From Ectopseudomonas mendocina (GTDB lineage Bacteria > Pseudomonadota > Gammaproteobacteria > Pseudomonadales > Pseudomonadaceae), in the NCBI RefSeq assembly GCF_016008875.1, contig NZ_JADTQG010000005.1, forward strand, positions 186,001 to 250,000: DNA of 64,000 nt. Direction: 5' to 3'. A program made the position numbers and the translations under genes. This document shows positions 38,803 to 48,485 of the stretch, one piece after another. Each line of letters opens with the position of its first letter. Within the stretch, counting starts at the first letter, position 1. A model generated the notes under the pieces. The model was not told where the DNA came from, did no database searches, and was given only the letters and a program-made list of their open reading frames with translations.

Positions 38803-40092
38803 TCAGAGAATATTGGCGTAATCCGCCTCGATGCGATCCAGGCTCAGGTGGTTGAGGAAGTTGGAGAAACACATCCAGGCCGAAAGCGCGTTCATGTCCT
38901 GGAACTGCGGCGGCAAGTACTTGGGCGGCAGCACCAGGCCTTCGTCCACCAGCTTGCGCAGCGTGCGCATGTCTTCCAGGGTGGTCTTGCCGCAGAACAG
39001 CAGCGGGATTTGCTCCAACTTGCCTTTGCGCACCGCCAGCTGGATGTAGTTGTAGATCAGGATGAAGCCCTTTAAGTACGACAGGTCCTTGGTGAACGGC
39101 AAACCAGTGGGCACGGAACCGCGGAAAACCCGACTGGCATTGCTGTAACCGCCTTCCAGACCGTAACCCTGCTCACGGAAGAACTCGAACACTTCGAGGA
39201 AATCCGCGCCCTCCTCGGCCATGTGGATGGCGCGGGTGCGGTTTGTCAGCTTGCGCAGGCGGGTCGGATAGGAGGCGAAGGCGATCACCTCCATGAGGAT
39301 CGCCAGGCCTTCCTGGGTGACGGTCGACGAGGGTGGCCCCTTGGCCAGGAAGGTGCAGATCGGCTGGTTCAGGCCGTTGAGCGTGGTGCCGACGTGCACC
39401 AGGCCTTCATGCACTTCCAGCGCTTTGACGTCGCGCTCGTTGAAGCGCGCATCGCTGCGGATCTTGATGTAGTCGGCGCCCGCCGCGGCGTCGGCGAGGA
39501 TGCCGTCAGACTCGAACACGCGGATGGTGTCATCACCGAAAACACCGGCCAGGCGCTGCTGCAGGATACTCACCGCGTCACTGGCGCCAAGCACCTTGGG
39601 CTCATCTTCCAGATCGCCACGTGCGGCGATGTTGTTGAGGTAGTCCGAGAGCATCAGGCCGAGGTCGGCGAGGGTCGGGTCGCCGGCGTGGAAGGCATCG
39701 GAGGCCGAGCCGTAGAGTTCCTGGCTGATCAGGCCGAAGTCCTCGGTGCCGCGCGCTTCGAGCATGCGGATGACCATGCGGTATTCCTTGCACATGCGCC
39801 GCATGATCTGCCCGACCGGGTTGAACTGGCCGAGCTGACGGGTGATGTCGCGCTCGATGTTCTGGAATTCCAGCTTCTTCGCCGCCGCATCGAAGGCCAG
39901 TGGCCGGTTCAGGTAGTAGTCACGGTCCACCGCTGGCGCTTGCTTGCCCTTGGCCTTGAGAAAGCCGTCGCGGATGCCGTCGTCCCACTTCACCGCATCG
40001 AGTACGCGAATGGGGGTTTGCGCTTCGACGATGCGGTCGCTGAGGACGCGGATGCAGAGTTGATAGTCGTCCAGTTTTTGCTGGCTGTTCAT
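38803..40092 (-). CDS. DUF1704 'QEGLA motif' putative metalloprotease
   Basis: 429 residues. It has the TIGR02421 hallmark TQEGLAILMEV (Glu at 261) and, earlier, ALEVHEGLVHVGTTLNG, an HExxxH motif at 228-233. The eukaryotic DUF1704 protein MATCAP uses an HExxxH zinc site to remove tyrosine from tubulin, so a zinc carboxypeptidase-like activity is plausible here. The older label 'flavohemoglobin expression-modulating' comes from one heterologous study. No signal peptide; cytoplasmic. It lies 8 bases after a lipoprotein gene on the same strand. Confidence 0.85.
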   Translation of the reverse strand: MNSQQKLDDYQLCIRVLSDRIVEAQTPIRVLDAVKWDDGIRDGFLKAKGKQAPAVDRDYYLNRPLAFDAAAKKLEFQNIERDITRQLGQFNPVGQIMRRMCKEYRMVIRMLEARGTEDFGLISQELYGSASDAFHAGDPTLADLGLMLSDYLNNIAARGDLEDEPKVLGASDAVSILQQRLAGVFGDDTIRVFESDGILADAAAGADYIKIRSDARFNERDVKALEVHEGLVHVGTTLNGLNQPICTFLAKGPPSSTVTQEGLAILMEVIAFASYPTRLRKLTNRTRAIHMAEEGADFLEVFEFFREQGYGLEGGYSNASRVFRGSVPTGLPFTKDLSYLKGFILIYNYIQLAVRKGKLEQIPLLFCGKTTLEDMRTLRKLVDEGLVLPPKYLPPQFQDMNALSAWMCFSNFLNHLSLDRIEADYANIL

Positions 40093-40100
40093 GGCAGTTC

Positions 40101-40652
40101 CTATTCGGCCACCCGCTGGTAACGCGCGACTTCGACGAACAGGTCGGCGTTGGCCGGGTCGTCGAGGTAGGCGAATACCTTGTCCAGCGGGCTGGTGATC
40201 AATGCGCCGTCCGCTTCGGGCATGACGACGGTCTGCCCTTCCAGCAGGCCCTTGTTCATGTCCTGCAGGATGCGGTCGGTGTCGAGGTTGTACAGCACCA
40301 GCTCGTTGTCACGGGTCAATTCGAAACCGGCGATGGCGAAGTTGGCGCCCAGGCTTTTCGGCAAGCCCGCCGAGAGATACCAGCGGCGGCCATGATGGGC
40401 GACGGTGAAGCCGAACTCTTCGAGGCTGCTCACGTTATCCGGGCTGCCTTCGTAGATGCGTGCTTCATAAAGATTGGAGCCGGCGCGTGTGATTTCCAGA
40501 TACAACTGATCGCCCCACTCGTCCTGCCGGGTCCACTCGCCCAGCAGCGGAATGGGCGCGGCCTCGTTGGCCGGGATCGGGTCCTTGAAGGTGACCAGGC
40601 AACCACTCAACAGCAGGAATGACAGGGCGACCAGTACGCGCCAGGCTTTCAT
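40101..40652 (-). CDS. Lipoprotein of unknown function
   Basis: 183 residues. Signal peptide with lipobox LSGC (LVALSFLLLSGCLV). The mature part suggests a beta-rich binding domain: IPLLGEWTRQDEWGDQLYLEITRAG, YEARIYEG, RRWYLSAGLPKSLGANFAIAGFELTRDNELVLYNLD. The residue after Cys is Leu, not Asp, so outer-membrane sorting is expected. AAGGAGAG precedes the ATG. It is probably co-transcribed with the DUF1704 gene. Confidence 0.85.
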   Translation of the reverse strand: MKAWRVLVALSFLLLSGCLVTFKDPIPANEAAPIPLLGEWTRQDEWGDQLYLEITRAGSNLYEARIYEGSPDNVSSLEEFGFTVAHHGRRWYLSAGLPKSLGANFAIAGFELTRDNELVLYNLDTDRILQDMNKGLLEGQTVVMPEADGALITSPLDKVFAYLDDPANADLFVEVARYQRVAE

Positions 40653-40694
40653 TACGCTCTCCTTGTGCAGGCCGTTCGACCTAGTGGTCGACGG

Positions 40695-41408
40695 TTACAG
40701 CCCCAGAACCAGATTCATGTAGCGCTTAAGGATGGCCAGCATTTCCTGGCTGTCCAGATGATCCACGCCATCCAGCAGGCCCTGATACTCCATCCGCACG
40801 ATGGTGGCCGTCAACAACACGGCATCCTGCTCCGGTTGGCGCGAGCCCAGCACCTCGAAGAAGTGCGTCACGCCCTGCTGCAGGATCTGCCGGTGGGCCC
40901 GCACCAGTTCGCGCAGGCGCGGGTTGAGCAACGCTTCCTGCTGGAACGCCTGCTCGGCGATCAGGTGATCGCGACGCTCTCGCAACTGGCGCTGCACGTA
41001 CTGCACCGCCAGCTCGGCGATCTCCTCGGCCAACTGCCGACGCGCCTGCTCGCTGCCGTCCAGGCGCCCGACCATCTCCTCCAGCTTTCCCCGGGTACCG
41101 GCCCAGAATGCCGCCATTTGCGCCGCACTGCGTTCGACAAAGAGGGCGAAGGTATCGGTGATCAGGTCATCGATATCCTTGAAATAGTAGGTCGTGGCCG
41201 ACAATGGCACCTGCGCCTCGGCGGCTACCGCGCGATGGCGTACGGCGCGCACGCCCTCGCGTACGATGATGCGCATGGCGGCATCGAGAATCGCCTGGCG
41301 GCGCTGCTCGCTGCCCTGGCGGCTGGCCTTGCGGCCTTGGTACTGGACGCTTTCGGCAACGGCATTGGCAGCCTGGGTGGCATTCGGGGACGCAGGTACG
41401 GAGCTCAC
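40695..41408 (-). CDS. TetR-family transcriptional regulator
   Basis: 237 residues from the GTG at 41408 (AGAGG about 11 bases upstream). The TetR DNA-binding domain is about residues 35-85 (QAILDAAMRIIVREGVRAVRHRAVAAEAQVPLSATTYYFKDIDDL in parts), with HTH core HRAVAAEAQVPLSATTYYF. The C-terminal ligand domain is helical and lacks known motifs. It lies upstream of the lipoprotein/DUF1704 pair, so these are candidate targets. The same gene precedes lysS in P. aeruginosa as I recall. Confidence 0.85.
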   Translation of the reverse strand: MSSVPASPNATQAANAVAESVQYQGRKASRQGSEQRRQAILDAAMRIIVREGVRAVRHRAVAAEAQVPLSATTYYFKDIDDLITDTFALFVERSAAQMAAFWAGTRGKLEEMVGRLDGSEQARRQLAEEIAELAVQYVQRQLRERRDHLIAEQAFQQEALLNPRLRELVRAHRQILQQGVTHFFEVLGSRQPEQDAVLLTATIVRMEYQGLLDGVDHLDSQEMLAILKRYMNLVLGL

Positions 41409-41539
41409 GATAGGTCGTTCCTCTACGCTCTGGTGATGGCAAGGAGAGTAATGGGTTGGACGGACAACCAAAAGACTCCGTTTCGCTTGCCAGCCCGCCA
41501 CCCGGAGAAATCACGCCGAATGATGGAGTCACAGACAGC

Positions 41540-41563
41540 AAAAAGCCGCCCGAGGGCGGCTTT
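41540..41563 (-). terminator. Terminator of lysS
   Basis: On the minus strand AAAGCCGCCC-TCG-GGCGGCTTTTT: a strong stem with five T. Confidence 0.88.
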
Positions 41564-41574
41564 GCGTTTTGCCA

Positions 41575-43077
41575 TCAGGCCTGCGGACGCATGTGCGGGA
41601 ACAGGATGACGTCGCGGATCGACGGCGAGTTGGTCAGCAGCATCACCAGACGGTCGATACCGATACCCTCACCCGCGGTGGGCGGCATGCCGTACTCAAG
41701 GGCGCGGACGAAGTCGGCATCGTAGTGCATGGCTTCGTCGTCACCGGCGTCCTTCTCGGCCACCTGGGCGAGGAAACGCTCGGCCTGGTCTTCGGCGTCA
41801 TTGAGCTCGGAGTAGGCGTTGGCGATCTCACGGCCGCCGATAAACAGTTCGAAGCGGTCGGTGACGTTGGGGTTCTGGTCGTTGCGACGGGCCAGCGGCG
41901 AAACCTCGAACGGATACTCGGTGATGAAGTGCGGCTGCTCCAGCTTGCTCTCCACCAGCTCCTCGAAAATCATCACCTGCAGCTTGCCCAGGCCTTCGTG
42001 GCCGAGCACCTTGGCGCCGGCCTTCTTGGCGATGGCGCGGGCCTTGTCGACGTCGTTCAGGTCAGCTTCGGTAATGTCCGGGTTGTACTTGAGGATCGAG
42101 TCGTACACCGACAGGCGCACGAAGGGCTCGCCGAAATGGAACACCTTGTCGCCATACGGCACGTCGGTGGTGCCCAGCACGGCCAGGGCCAGTTCGCGGA
42201 ACAGCTCCTCGGTCAGGTCCATGTTGTCGCGGTAGTCGGCGTAGGCCTGGTAGAACTCGAGCATGGTGAACTCGGGGTTGTGCCGGGTCGAAACGCCTTC
42301 GTTACGGAAGTTGCGGTTGATCTCGAACACTTTCTCAAAACCACCCACAACAAGCCGCTTGAGGTACAGCTCCGGGGCGATACGCAGGAACATAGCCATG
42401 TCCAGCGCGTTGTGGTGGGTCTCGAACGGCTTGGCCGCTGCACCACCGGGGATGGTCTGCAGCATCGGGGTTTCCACCTCGAGGAAACCACGCTCGTTGA
42501 GGAAGCGGCGGATATGCGCGATCACCTGCGAGCGTACGCGGAAGGTGTGGCGTACTTCCTCATTGACGATCAGATCGACATAGCGCTGGCGATAGCGCTG
42601 CTCGGTGTCGGTCAGGCCATGGTGCTTGTCCGGCAGCGGGCGCAGCGACTTGGTCAGCAGACGCACGTTCTGCATGTCGACGTACAGGTCACCCTTGCCG
42701 GAACGTGCCAGGGTTCCCTCGGCGGCAATGATGTCGCCCAGATCGAAATGCTTGACCGCTTCCAATTGCTCGGCCGGCAGGGTCTTGCGGTTGACATAGA
42801 CCTGCAGGCGACCGGAGGTGTCCTGCAGCACCATGAAGGCACCGCGGTTGAGCATGATGCGACCGGCGATCTTCACCGGGATGGCAGCGGCCTCCAGCTC
42901 TTCCTTGCTCTTGCCCTCGTACTGTTTCTGCAGGTCGGCGCACAGGCTGTCACGGCGGAAATCGTTGGGGAAGGCAATGCCCTGCTCACGGACGGCAGCA
43001 AGCTTTTCCTTGCGCTGGGCAATCAGCTTGTTTTCTTCCTGTTGCAGTTCGTTCTGGTCGAGTTGTTGGTCGCTCAT
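41575..43077 (-). CDS. lysS: Lysyl-tRNA synthetase, class II
   Basis: 500 residues. N-terminal OB-fold anticodon domain ([27 protein letters not shown] pieces, residues ~60-150), then the class II catalytic core: motif 1 [10 protein letters not shown], motif 2 [21 protein letters not shown], motif 3 [15 protein letters not shown]. It charges tRNA(Lys) in the cytoplasm. It is downstream of prfB, the common bacterial order, with 80 bases containing a hairpin. Confidence 0.97.
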   Translation of the reverse strand: MSDQQLDQNELQQEENKLIAQRKEKLAAVREQGIAFPNDFRRDSLCADLQKQYEGKSKEELEAAAIPVKIAGRIMLNRGAFMVLQDTSGRLQVYVNRKTLPAEQLEAVKHFDLGDIIAAEGTLARSGKGDLYVDMQNVRLLTKSLRPLPDKHHGLTDTEQRYRQRYVDLIVNEEVRHTFRVRSQVIAHIRRFLNERGFLEVETPMLQTIPGGAAAKPFETHHNALDMAMFLRIAPELYLKRLVVGGFEKVFEINRNFRNEGVSTRHNPEFTMLEFYQAYADYRDNMDLTEELFRELALAVLGTTDVPYGDKVFHFGEPFVRLSVYDSILKYNPDITEADLNDVDKARAIAKKAGAKVLGHEGLGKLQVMIFEELVESKLEQPHFITEYPFEVSPLARRNDQNPNVTDRFELFIGGREIANAYSELNDAEDQAERFLAQVAEKDAGDDEAMHYDADFVRALEYGMPPTAGEGIGIDRLVMLLTNSPSIRDVILFPHMRPQA

Positions 43078-43117
43078 GGTCGCTTTATCTGCCTGGCGTT
43101 TCGTACAAAATTTGAGC

Positions 43118-43139
43118 AGGCGCCGGCTGTCCGGCGCCT
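43118..43139. other. Strong hairpin between prfB and lysS
   Basis: AGGCGCCGG-CTGT-CCGGCGCCT, a perfect 9-base-pair stem with a 4-base loop. On the minus strand it is followed by GCTCAAATTTT, so it may attenuate readthrough from prfB into lysS without full termination. Confidence 0.65.
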
Positions 43140-43157
43140 ACGGATGGGTTACTGGGC

Positions 43158-44253
43158 TTACAGGCCCTGCTTGAGGCTGGCCTCAAGATAGCCGTCGAGG
43201 TCGCCATCGAGCACCTTCTGGCAGTCACTACGCTCGACACCGGTACGCAGATCCTTGATGCGCGAGTCGTCGAGCACGTAGGAGCGAATCTGGTGACCCC
43301 AGCCGATGTCCGACTTGCTGTCTTCCAGCGCCTGCGAAGCGGCGTTGCGCTTCTGCATTTCCAGTTCGTACAACTTGGCCCGCAGCATCTTCATCGCGGT
43401 GTCCTTGTTGGCGTGCTGCGAACGTTCGTTCTGGCAGGCCACCACGGTGTTGGTCGGCACGTGGGTGATACGCACCGCCGAGTCGGTGGTGTTGACGTGC
43501 TGACCACCGGCGCCGCTGGAGCGGTAGGTGTCGATGCGCAGGTCGGACGGGTTGATCTCGATGTCCACCTTGTCGTCGATCTCGGGGGAGACGAACACCG
43601 CCGAGAACGAGGTGTGACGACGCGCACCGGAGTCGAACGGGCTCTTGCGCACCAAGCGGTGCACGCCAATTTCCGTACGCAGCCAGCCGAAGGCGTACTC
43701 GCCCTTGATGTGCACGGTGGCGCCCTTGATGCCGGCGACCTCACCTTCGGACAGCTCGACGATCTCGGCACTGAAGCCGCGCTTGTCGGCCCAGCGCAGG
43801 TACATGCGCAGCAGGATGTTGGCCCAGTCCTGGGCCTCGGTGCCGCCGGAGCCGGCCTGGATGTCCAGGTAGCAGTTGTTGGCGTCCATCTCGCCACTGA
43901 ACATGCGGCGGAATTCCAGCTTCTCGAGGATTTCGCGCAGGCGCTCGACTTCGGCGACGATGTCGCTGACCGCACCTTCGTCGTTCTCTTCGGCAGCCAT
44001 TTCCAGCAGATCCTTGGAATCGGCCAGGCTGCCGGTGAGGTCGTCGATGGTTTCGACGATCTGCGCCAGCATGGCGCGCTCACGGCCCAGGGCTTGGGCG
44101 TACTCGGGCTTGTTCCAGACGCTGGCGTCTTCCAGCTCGCGGTTTACTTCGACCAGACGATCATGCTTGTGATCGTAGTCAAAGATACCCCCGAATTGAC
44201 TGGGTACGTTCGGACAGGTCCTTGATGGCGTTGAGGATCGGATTGATTTCCAT
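43158..44253 (-). CDS. prfB: Peptide chain release factor 2 (programmed +1 frameshift)
   Basis: 364 residues when joined. The first 24 codons (44253-44182, [20 protein letters not shown]...) end at an in-frame UGA (44181-44179). The ribosome slips +1 at CUU-U and continues with GAC at 44180. The site has the classic order: a Shine-Dalgarno-like GGGGG just upstream, then TATCTTTGAC. RF2 features: SPF tripeptide for UGA/UAA reading ([13 protein letters not shown]) and the GGQ catalytic motif ([16 protein letters not shown]). RF2 recognises this very UGA, so the site autoregulates RF2 level. Confidence 0.97.
44178..44193 (-). other. prfB +1 programmed frameshift site
   Basis: The minus strand reads CGGGGGTATCTTTGAC. 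The G-run pairs with the anti-Shine-Dalgarno of the translating ribosome and the CUU codon slips onto UUU before the UGA stop at codon 25. Confidence 0.95.
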
Positions 44254-44417
44254 GGTAGTCGGCGCTCGCGGCAAATCGGACGGAAAAGCCGGCGATTATA
44301 CCCAAACGCAGCTCCGCTGGCAGCCTGTCACGGCCCGCAGGTCGCATAACTCAGCTCTAAGGGCGAACTATACTTGCGCCCAAAGTTCATAAGAATGGCA
44401 ATCTCGGAGCCCCATCC

Positions 44418-46061
44418 ATGCCCTTCTCGCACAGTCTACGCAGCCGCTTCGCCCTGATCATCGCCCTGCTCGTGGCTGCACTTACCTGGCTGCTGGGCAC
44501 ACTGATAGGCGAATACAGCAGCGAGCAGATTCGCAAAGAGGTAGGTCGGGATATGGCTGAGCAGACCTACACCATGGTCGATCGCCTAGATCGCGACATG
44601 GCCGGGCGCGCCGCCATGCTAAGGGTACTGGCCAGCCTGCAGACCTTGCGTGAGCCGCAGGACCCGAAACAGGTCAGGCACCTGCTCGACAACCTGCAGA
44701 GGGAGGTTCCCAGCTTCGCCTGGATTGGCCTCACCGACGCACAGGGCACCGTGGTGGCGTCCAGCAATGGTGTGCTGGAAGGTGCCAGCATCGCCCAGCG
44801 ACCGGTCTATATGGAGGCGCAGAAAGGACTGTTCATCGGTGACGTACACGAAGCGGTGTTGCTGGCAAAATTGCTACCCAACCCCACTGGCGAGGCGATG
44901 AAATTCGTCGATATCAGCTTGCCGATGAGCGCCGACCGCGGCAAGCCTGTAGCTGTACTCGCGTCGCACCTGTCATGGCGCTGGGCCGACGAAGTGCGCC
45001 AGGCAATCTTGGCTCCCATACAGAAACGCCGCAACGTCGAGTTCTTCATCATTGGCAAGGACCGCAGCATCCTCCTTGGTCCAAGGGAAATGATCGGCCA
45101 GTCGCTGCAGTTACCTGCCCTGGAAGGTCTGCGTCCTGGGGCCAGCCACTGGGCCGTGCAGCGCTGGCCGGACGGCACCGAATATCTGACCGGCATGACT
45201 CTCAGCCAGGGCTATCAGGACTACCCCGGTTTGGGCTGGACGGTGGTAGCGCGCCAGGACCTCGAACTCGCCTACGCCCCGGCACGCTCGCTGATGCTGA
45301 CCATCCTGATGTGGGGTGGCGGCCTGGCCGTGGTATTCGCCCTGGCCGGCTGGATGCTCAGCGGCCACTACACCCGCCCGCTGCACGACATCGTCGAGGC
45401 CGCCGATCGCCTCAGCGCCGGCCAGATCAGCGAGATTCCCGAGCTGCACGGGAGCCGTGAAATCGCCCAGCTGAGCCAGTCGATTCGCAAACTGGTAGAA
45501 CGCCTGACCCTGCAGAAGCGCGCACTCGTCGCCATGGAGAACCTCGCACACCAGGACCCGCTGACCGGGCTGCCAAACCGTCTGGCTCTGGAGAAATGCT
45601 TGCTGCAGGCGCAGCAGCTCAGCACGCAGCAAGGCAGTTGCCTGGCATTGCTCTACCTGGATCTGGACGATTTCACGGCGATCAACGAGGTGCACGACAC
45701 GACCTTGGGTGACCACCTGTTGCGCGAGGTAGCCCAACGCCTGCGCCGCGGCCTACGCGACGGCGACATGGTGGCACGCCTGGGCGGAGACGAGTTTCTC
45801 ATGGTGCTGCAGGTGCCCGAGCGAGAGGCTCGCACGCAGGCGCAGCATATTGCCGAACGCACCTTGATCACGGTGCGCCAACCGGTCAGTCTGGAAACCG
45901 CTCTCGTCAGTATTTCGTGCAGCATCGGGGGCGCAGTCTGGCCTTTGGATCACGAAGATCTCGGCAGCGCTCTGGATCTAGCCGATCAGGCCCTGCATCG
46001 GGCCAAACAGGACGGGCGCAACCACGTCCGGTTCCAGGACGAGTCGACCGAGGCCTCATGA
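44418..46061 (+). CDS. Membrane diguanylate cyclase with periplasmic sensor, HAMP and GGDEF domains
   Basis: 547 residues. Helix 1 (FALIIALLVAALTWLLGTLIG), a dCache-like periplasmic domain (about 35-285), helix 2 (LTILMWGGGLAVVFALAGWML), a HAMP-like linker (YTRPLHDIVEAADRLSAGQ), then a GGDEF domain from ~385. The active-site loop is intact (LGGDEFL, about 455-460), with an RDGD inhibitory I-site five residues before it, so it should make c-di-GMP and be product-inhibited. No EAL domain. The PAO1 gene at this place after prfB is wspR, which is soluble; this protein is not WspR. Convergent with the next gene, overlapping 6 bases. Confidence 0.9.
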   Translation: MPFSHSLRSRFALIIALLVAALTWLLGTLIGEYSSEQIRKEVGRDMAEQTYTMVDRLDRDMAGRAAMLRVLASLQTLREPQDPKQVRHLLDNLQREVPSFAWIGLTDAQGTVVASSNGVLEGASIAQRPVYMEAQKGLFIGDVHEAVLLAKLLPNPTGEAMKFVDISLPMSADRGKPVAVLASHLSWRWADEVRQAILAPIQKRRNVEFFIIGKDRSILLGPREMIGQSLQLPALEGLRPGASHWAVQRWPDGTEYLTGMTLSQGYQDYPGLGWTVVARQDLELAYAPARSLMLTILMWGGGLAVVFALAGWMLSGHYTRPLHDIVEAADRLSAGQISEIPELHGSREIAQLSQSIRKLVERLTLQKRALVAMENLAHQDPLTGLPNRLALEKCLLQAQQLSTQQGSCLALLYLDLDDFTAINEVHDTTLGDHLLREVAQRLRRGLRDGDMVARLGGDEFLMVLQVPEREARTQAQHIAERTLITVRQPVSLETALVSISCSIGGAVWPLDHEDLGSALDLADQALHRAKQDGRNHVRFQDESTEAS

Positions 46062-47672
46062 CCTCAGCGCATCCTCCTTAATCATCAGCGCAGCCTTCTC
46101 CGCGATCATCAGCACCGGCGAGCAGGTGTTGCCCGAGACGATGGTCGGCATGATCGACGCATCGACCACCCGCAAGCCGGCGATACCGTGCACGCGCAAT
46201 CGAGCATCGACCACCGCGCCCTGTCCCTGCCCCATCGCGCAGGTGCCCACCGGATGGAAGATGGTGGTGCCGATCTCGCCCGCAGCTCGCTGCAGGTCCG
46301 CCTCGCTCTGGTACTGCGGCCCGGGCTTGTACTCCTGCGGCCGGTAGCCGGCCAATGCCGGCGCGGCAACGATGCGCCGGGTCAGGCGAAGGGCGTCGGC
46401 CGCCACCTGCAGGTCGCGCTCGTCACTCAGGTAGTTGGGCTGGATCATTGGTGCGACGGCAGCATCCACCGAGGTGATGGCGACGCGACCATGGCTGTGC
46501 GGGCGCAGGTTGCACACCGAGGCCGTGAACGCCGGGAAATCGTGCAGGGGCTCGCCAAAGCGCTCCAGCGACAAGGGTTGCACGTGGTATTGCAGATTGG
46601 CGCGCGCCTGGCCGGGGTCGGATTTGGCGAAAGCGCCCAACTGGCTGGGCGCCATGGACAGCGGCCCACTGCGCTTGAGCAGGTATTCCAGGCCCATGCC
46701 CAGCTTGCCCCAAGGCGTGGCGACGATGCGATTGAGGGTCTTCACCCCCTCGACCCGGTAGATCAGCCGCAGTTGCAGGTGGTCCTGCAGGTTCTCGCCA
46801 ACGCCTGCCAGCTCATGCTTCACGCCGATGCCAAGGCGTTCGAGCAGCGGCCGGGGGCCAATGCCGGAACGCTGCAGCAAGGCCGGCGAGCCGATGGCAC
46901 CTGCGCATAGCACGATCTCACGGCGCGCCCTGACCCGCACGACCTGGCCCTGCCATCGCAGATGCAAGGTGCTGGCGCGGCCGTCCTCCAATTCCAGGCG
47001 CTCGGCTTCGGCACCGGTCAGCACGTGCAGATTGGCGCGCCGGCGTATGTCACGTAGAAACGCCTTGGACGCATTCCAGCGCACGCCGCGTTTCTGGTTG
47101 ACCTGAAAGTAGCTGCAGCCTTCGTTGTCGCCGCCATTGAAGTCATCGACGCTGGCGATGCCGCTCTGCGCCGCCGCTGCTCGAAAGGCTTCGAGAATTT
47201 CCCAGGACAGGCGCTGGCGCTCGACCCGCCACTCGCCGTCGCCGCCATGCAGGTCGCTGGCGCCGGCAAAGTGATTTTGCGCGCGTTTGAACAGCGGCAG
47301 CACGTCGCGCCAGGCCCAACCGGCATTGCCTGCCGCCGCCCAGGCGTCGTAATCAGCGGCCTGGCCGCGCATGTAGATCATGCCGTTGATCGAGGAACAG
47401 CCGCCGAGCACGCGCCCACGCGGGTACTTGAGACTGCGACCGTGCAGGCCGGGGTCGGCCTCGGTGCTGTAGCACCAGTCGGTACGCGGGTTGCCGATGC
47501 AGTAGAGATAGCCGACCGGGATATGAATCCAGGGATAGTTGTCGCGCCCGCCTGCCTCGATCAGCAGTACGCTGACGCCCGGGTCGGCAGACAGCCGATT
47601 GGCCAGCAGGCAGCCGGCCGGGCCGGCGCCGACGATCAGGTAGTCATAGGCATCCAGTGGCGCTTGCGACAT
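46056..47672 (-). CDS. GMC-family oxidoreductase (choline-dehydrogenase-like)
   Basis: 538 residues from the ATG at 47672; GAGG is 6 bases upstream, while an ATG at 47678 directly touches it. FAD-binding motif IVGAGPAGCLLANRL, GMC signature 1 near YPRGRVLGGCSSINGMIYMRG (split), signature 2 GAIGSPALLQRSGIGP, and catalytic block FHPVGTCAMG with the His. Oxidises an alcohol group; betaine genes are absent nearby, so the substrate need not be choline. Confidence 0.9.
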   Translation of the reverse strand: MSQAPLDAYDYLIVGAGPAGCLLANRLSADPGVSVLLIEAGGRDNYPWIHIPVGYLYCIGNPRTDWCYSTEADPGLHGRSLKYPRGRVLGGCSSINGMIYMRGQAADYDAWAAAGNAGWAWRDVLPLFKRAQNHFAGASDLHGGDGEWRVERQRLSWEILEAFRAAAAQSGIASVDDFNGGDNEGCSYFQVNQKRGVRWNASKAFLRDIRRRANLHVLTGAEAERLELEDGRASTLHLRWQGQVVRVRARREIVLCAGAIGSPALLQRSGIGPRPLLERLGIGVKHELAGVGENLQDHLQLRLIYRVEGVKTLNRIVATPWGKLGMGLEYLLKRSGPLSMAPSQLGAFAKSDPGQARANLQYHVQPLSLERFGEPLHDFPAFTASVCNLRPHSHGRVAITSVDAAVAPMIQPNYLSDERDLQVAADALRLTRRIVAAPALAGYRPQEYKPGPQYQSEADLQRAAGEIGTTIFHPVGTCAMGQGQGAVVDARLRVHGIAGLRVVDASIMPTIVSGNTCSPVLMIAEKAALMIKEDALRS

Positions 47673-47750
47673 GGGCATCCTCGCGTGTCGTTCTTGTCGT
47701 TGGCCTTCAGCCTAAAACAAGCCGAGCGCGAGAATGAATGATCTTTTCGT

Positions 47751-48485
47751 CTAAACGCGCTGCAACTCGACCCGCACCTGTGCCTCCAGCTCGCTCTTCA
47801 GCGCCGGCGGCAACTGCAGCTGGCGCGCCAGTTCTTCGAGGTAGGCACGCTCCATGAAGTGCTCCTCGTCCACCATCAGCACGCTGGCCAGGTACATTTC
47901 CGCAGCCATTTCCGGCGTGGTGGCGGCACGCGCGACATCGGCCGGGTCCAGCGGCTTGTTCAGTTCGGTGTGCAGCCAGGCCTGCAACTCGGCGTCCTGC
48001 GCCAGCTTGCCCAGTTCCTCTTCGATCAGCTGACGCTCACGATCATCGACATGGCCATCGGCCTTGGCCGCCGCCACCAGGGCCTTGAGAATGGCGTGGC
48101 TGTGCTGCTCGGCCTGCGGCGCCGGCAGGCGATCGAGCGTCTGCGGCTCGACCGGCTGCGCCCCGCCCTGCTGGGCCTGTTGCGCCTGCCAGTTGCCGTA
48201 GGCCTTGTAGGCCAGCACGCCAAGTGCAGCCAAGCCGCCATAGACCGCCACCTTGCCACCGACCTTGCGCACCCGCTTGTTGCCCAGCAGCATGGCCAGC
48301 GCAGCGCCGCCACCGGCGCCCTTGAGCATCGAGCCGAGATCACTGCCGCCGCTCTTGCCCGCGCCACCGCCGAGCAGACCACCCAGCGTGCCACCCAGCC
48401 CGGAAGAGGCTCCGCCAGCGCCTTTCTGTTGCAGCAGGTCCTGACCGGATTTGAGCAGTTGATCGAGCAAGCCACGGGTATTCAT
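47751..48485 (-). CDS. DUF533 (YebE-like) TerB-fold membrane protein
   Basis: 244 residues. A Gly-rich N terminus (GLGGTLGGLLGGGAGKSGGSDLG), one hydrophobic helix (GGKVAVYGGLAALGVLAYKAY), and a C-terminal TerB-like helical domain with the acidic ILKALVAAAKADGHVDDRERQLIEEEL motif. This is the DUF533/YebE family; E. coli yebE responds to envelope stress. Function is unknown. GGAG is well placed. A second TerB-like gene is at 63587. Confidence 0.88.
   Translation of the reverse strand: MNTRGLLDQLLKSGQDLLQQKGAGGASSGLGGTLGGLLGGGAGKSGGSDLGSMLKGAGGGAALAMLLGNKRVRKVGGKVAVYGGLAALGVLAYKAYGNWQAQQAQQGGAQPVEPQTLDRLPAPQAEQHSHAILKALVAAAKADGHVDDRERQLIEEELGKLAQDAELQAWLHTELNKPLDPADVARAATTPEMAAEMYLASVLMVDEEHFMERAYLEELARQLQLPPALKSELEAQVRVELQRV

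Noticed and set aside
43158..44072. A 304-residue RF2 starting at an internal ATG
   Set aside because: The upstream 24 codons, UGA and slip site are intact, so the full 364-residue frameshifted product is preferred.
44418..46061. WspR
   Set aside because: WspR is soluble with an N-terminal receiver; this protein has two membrane helices and a periplasmic domain.
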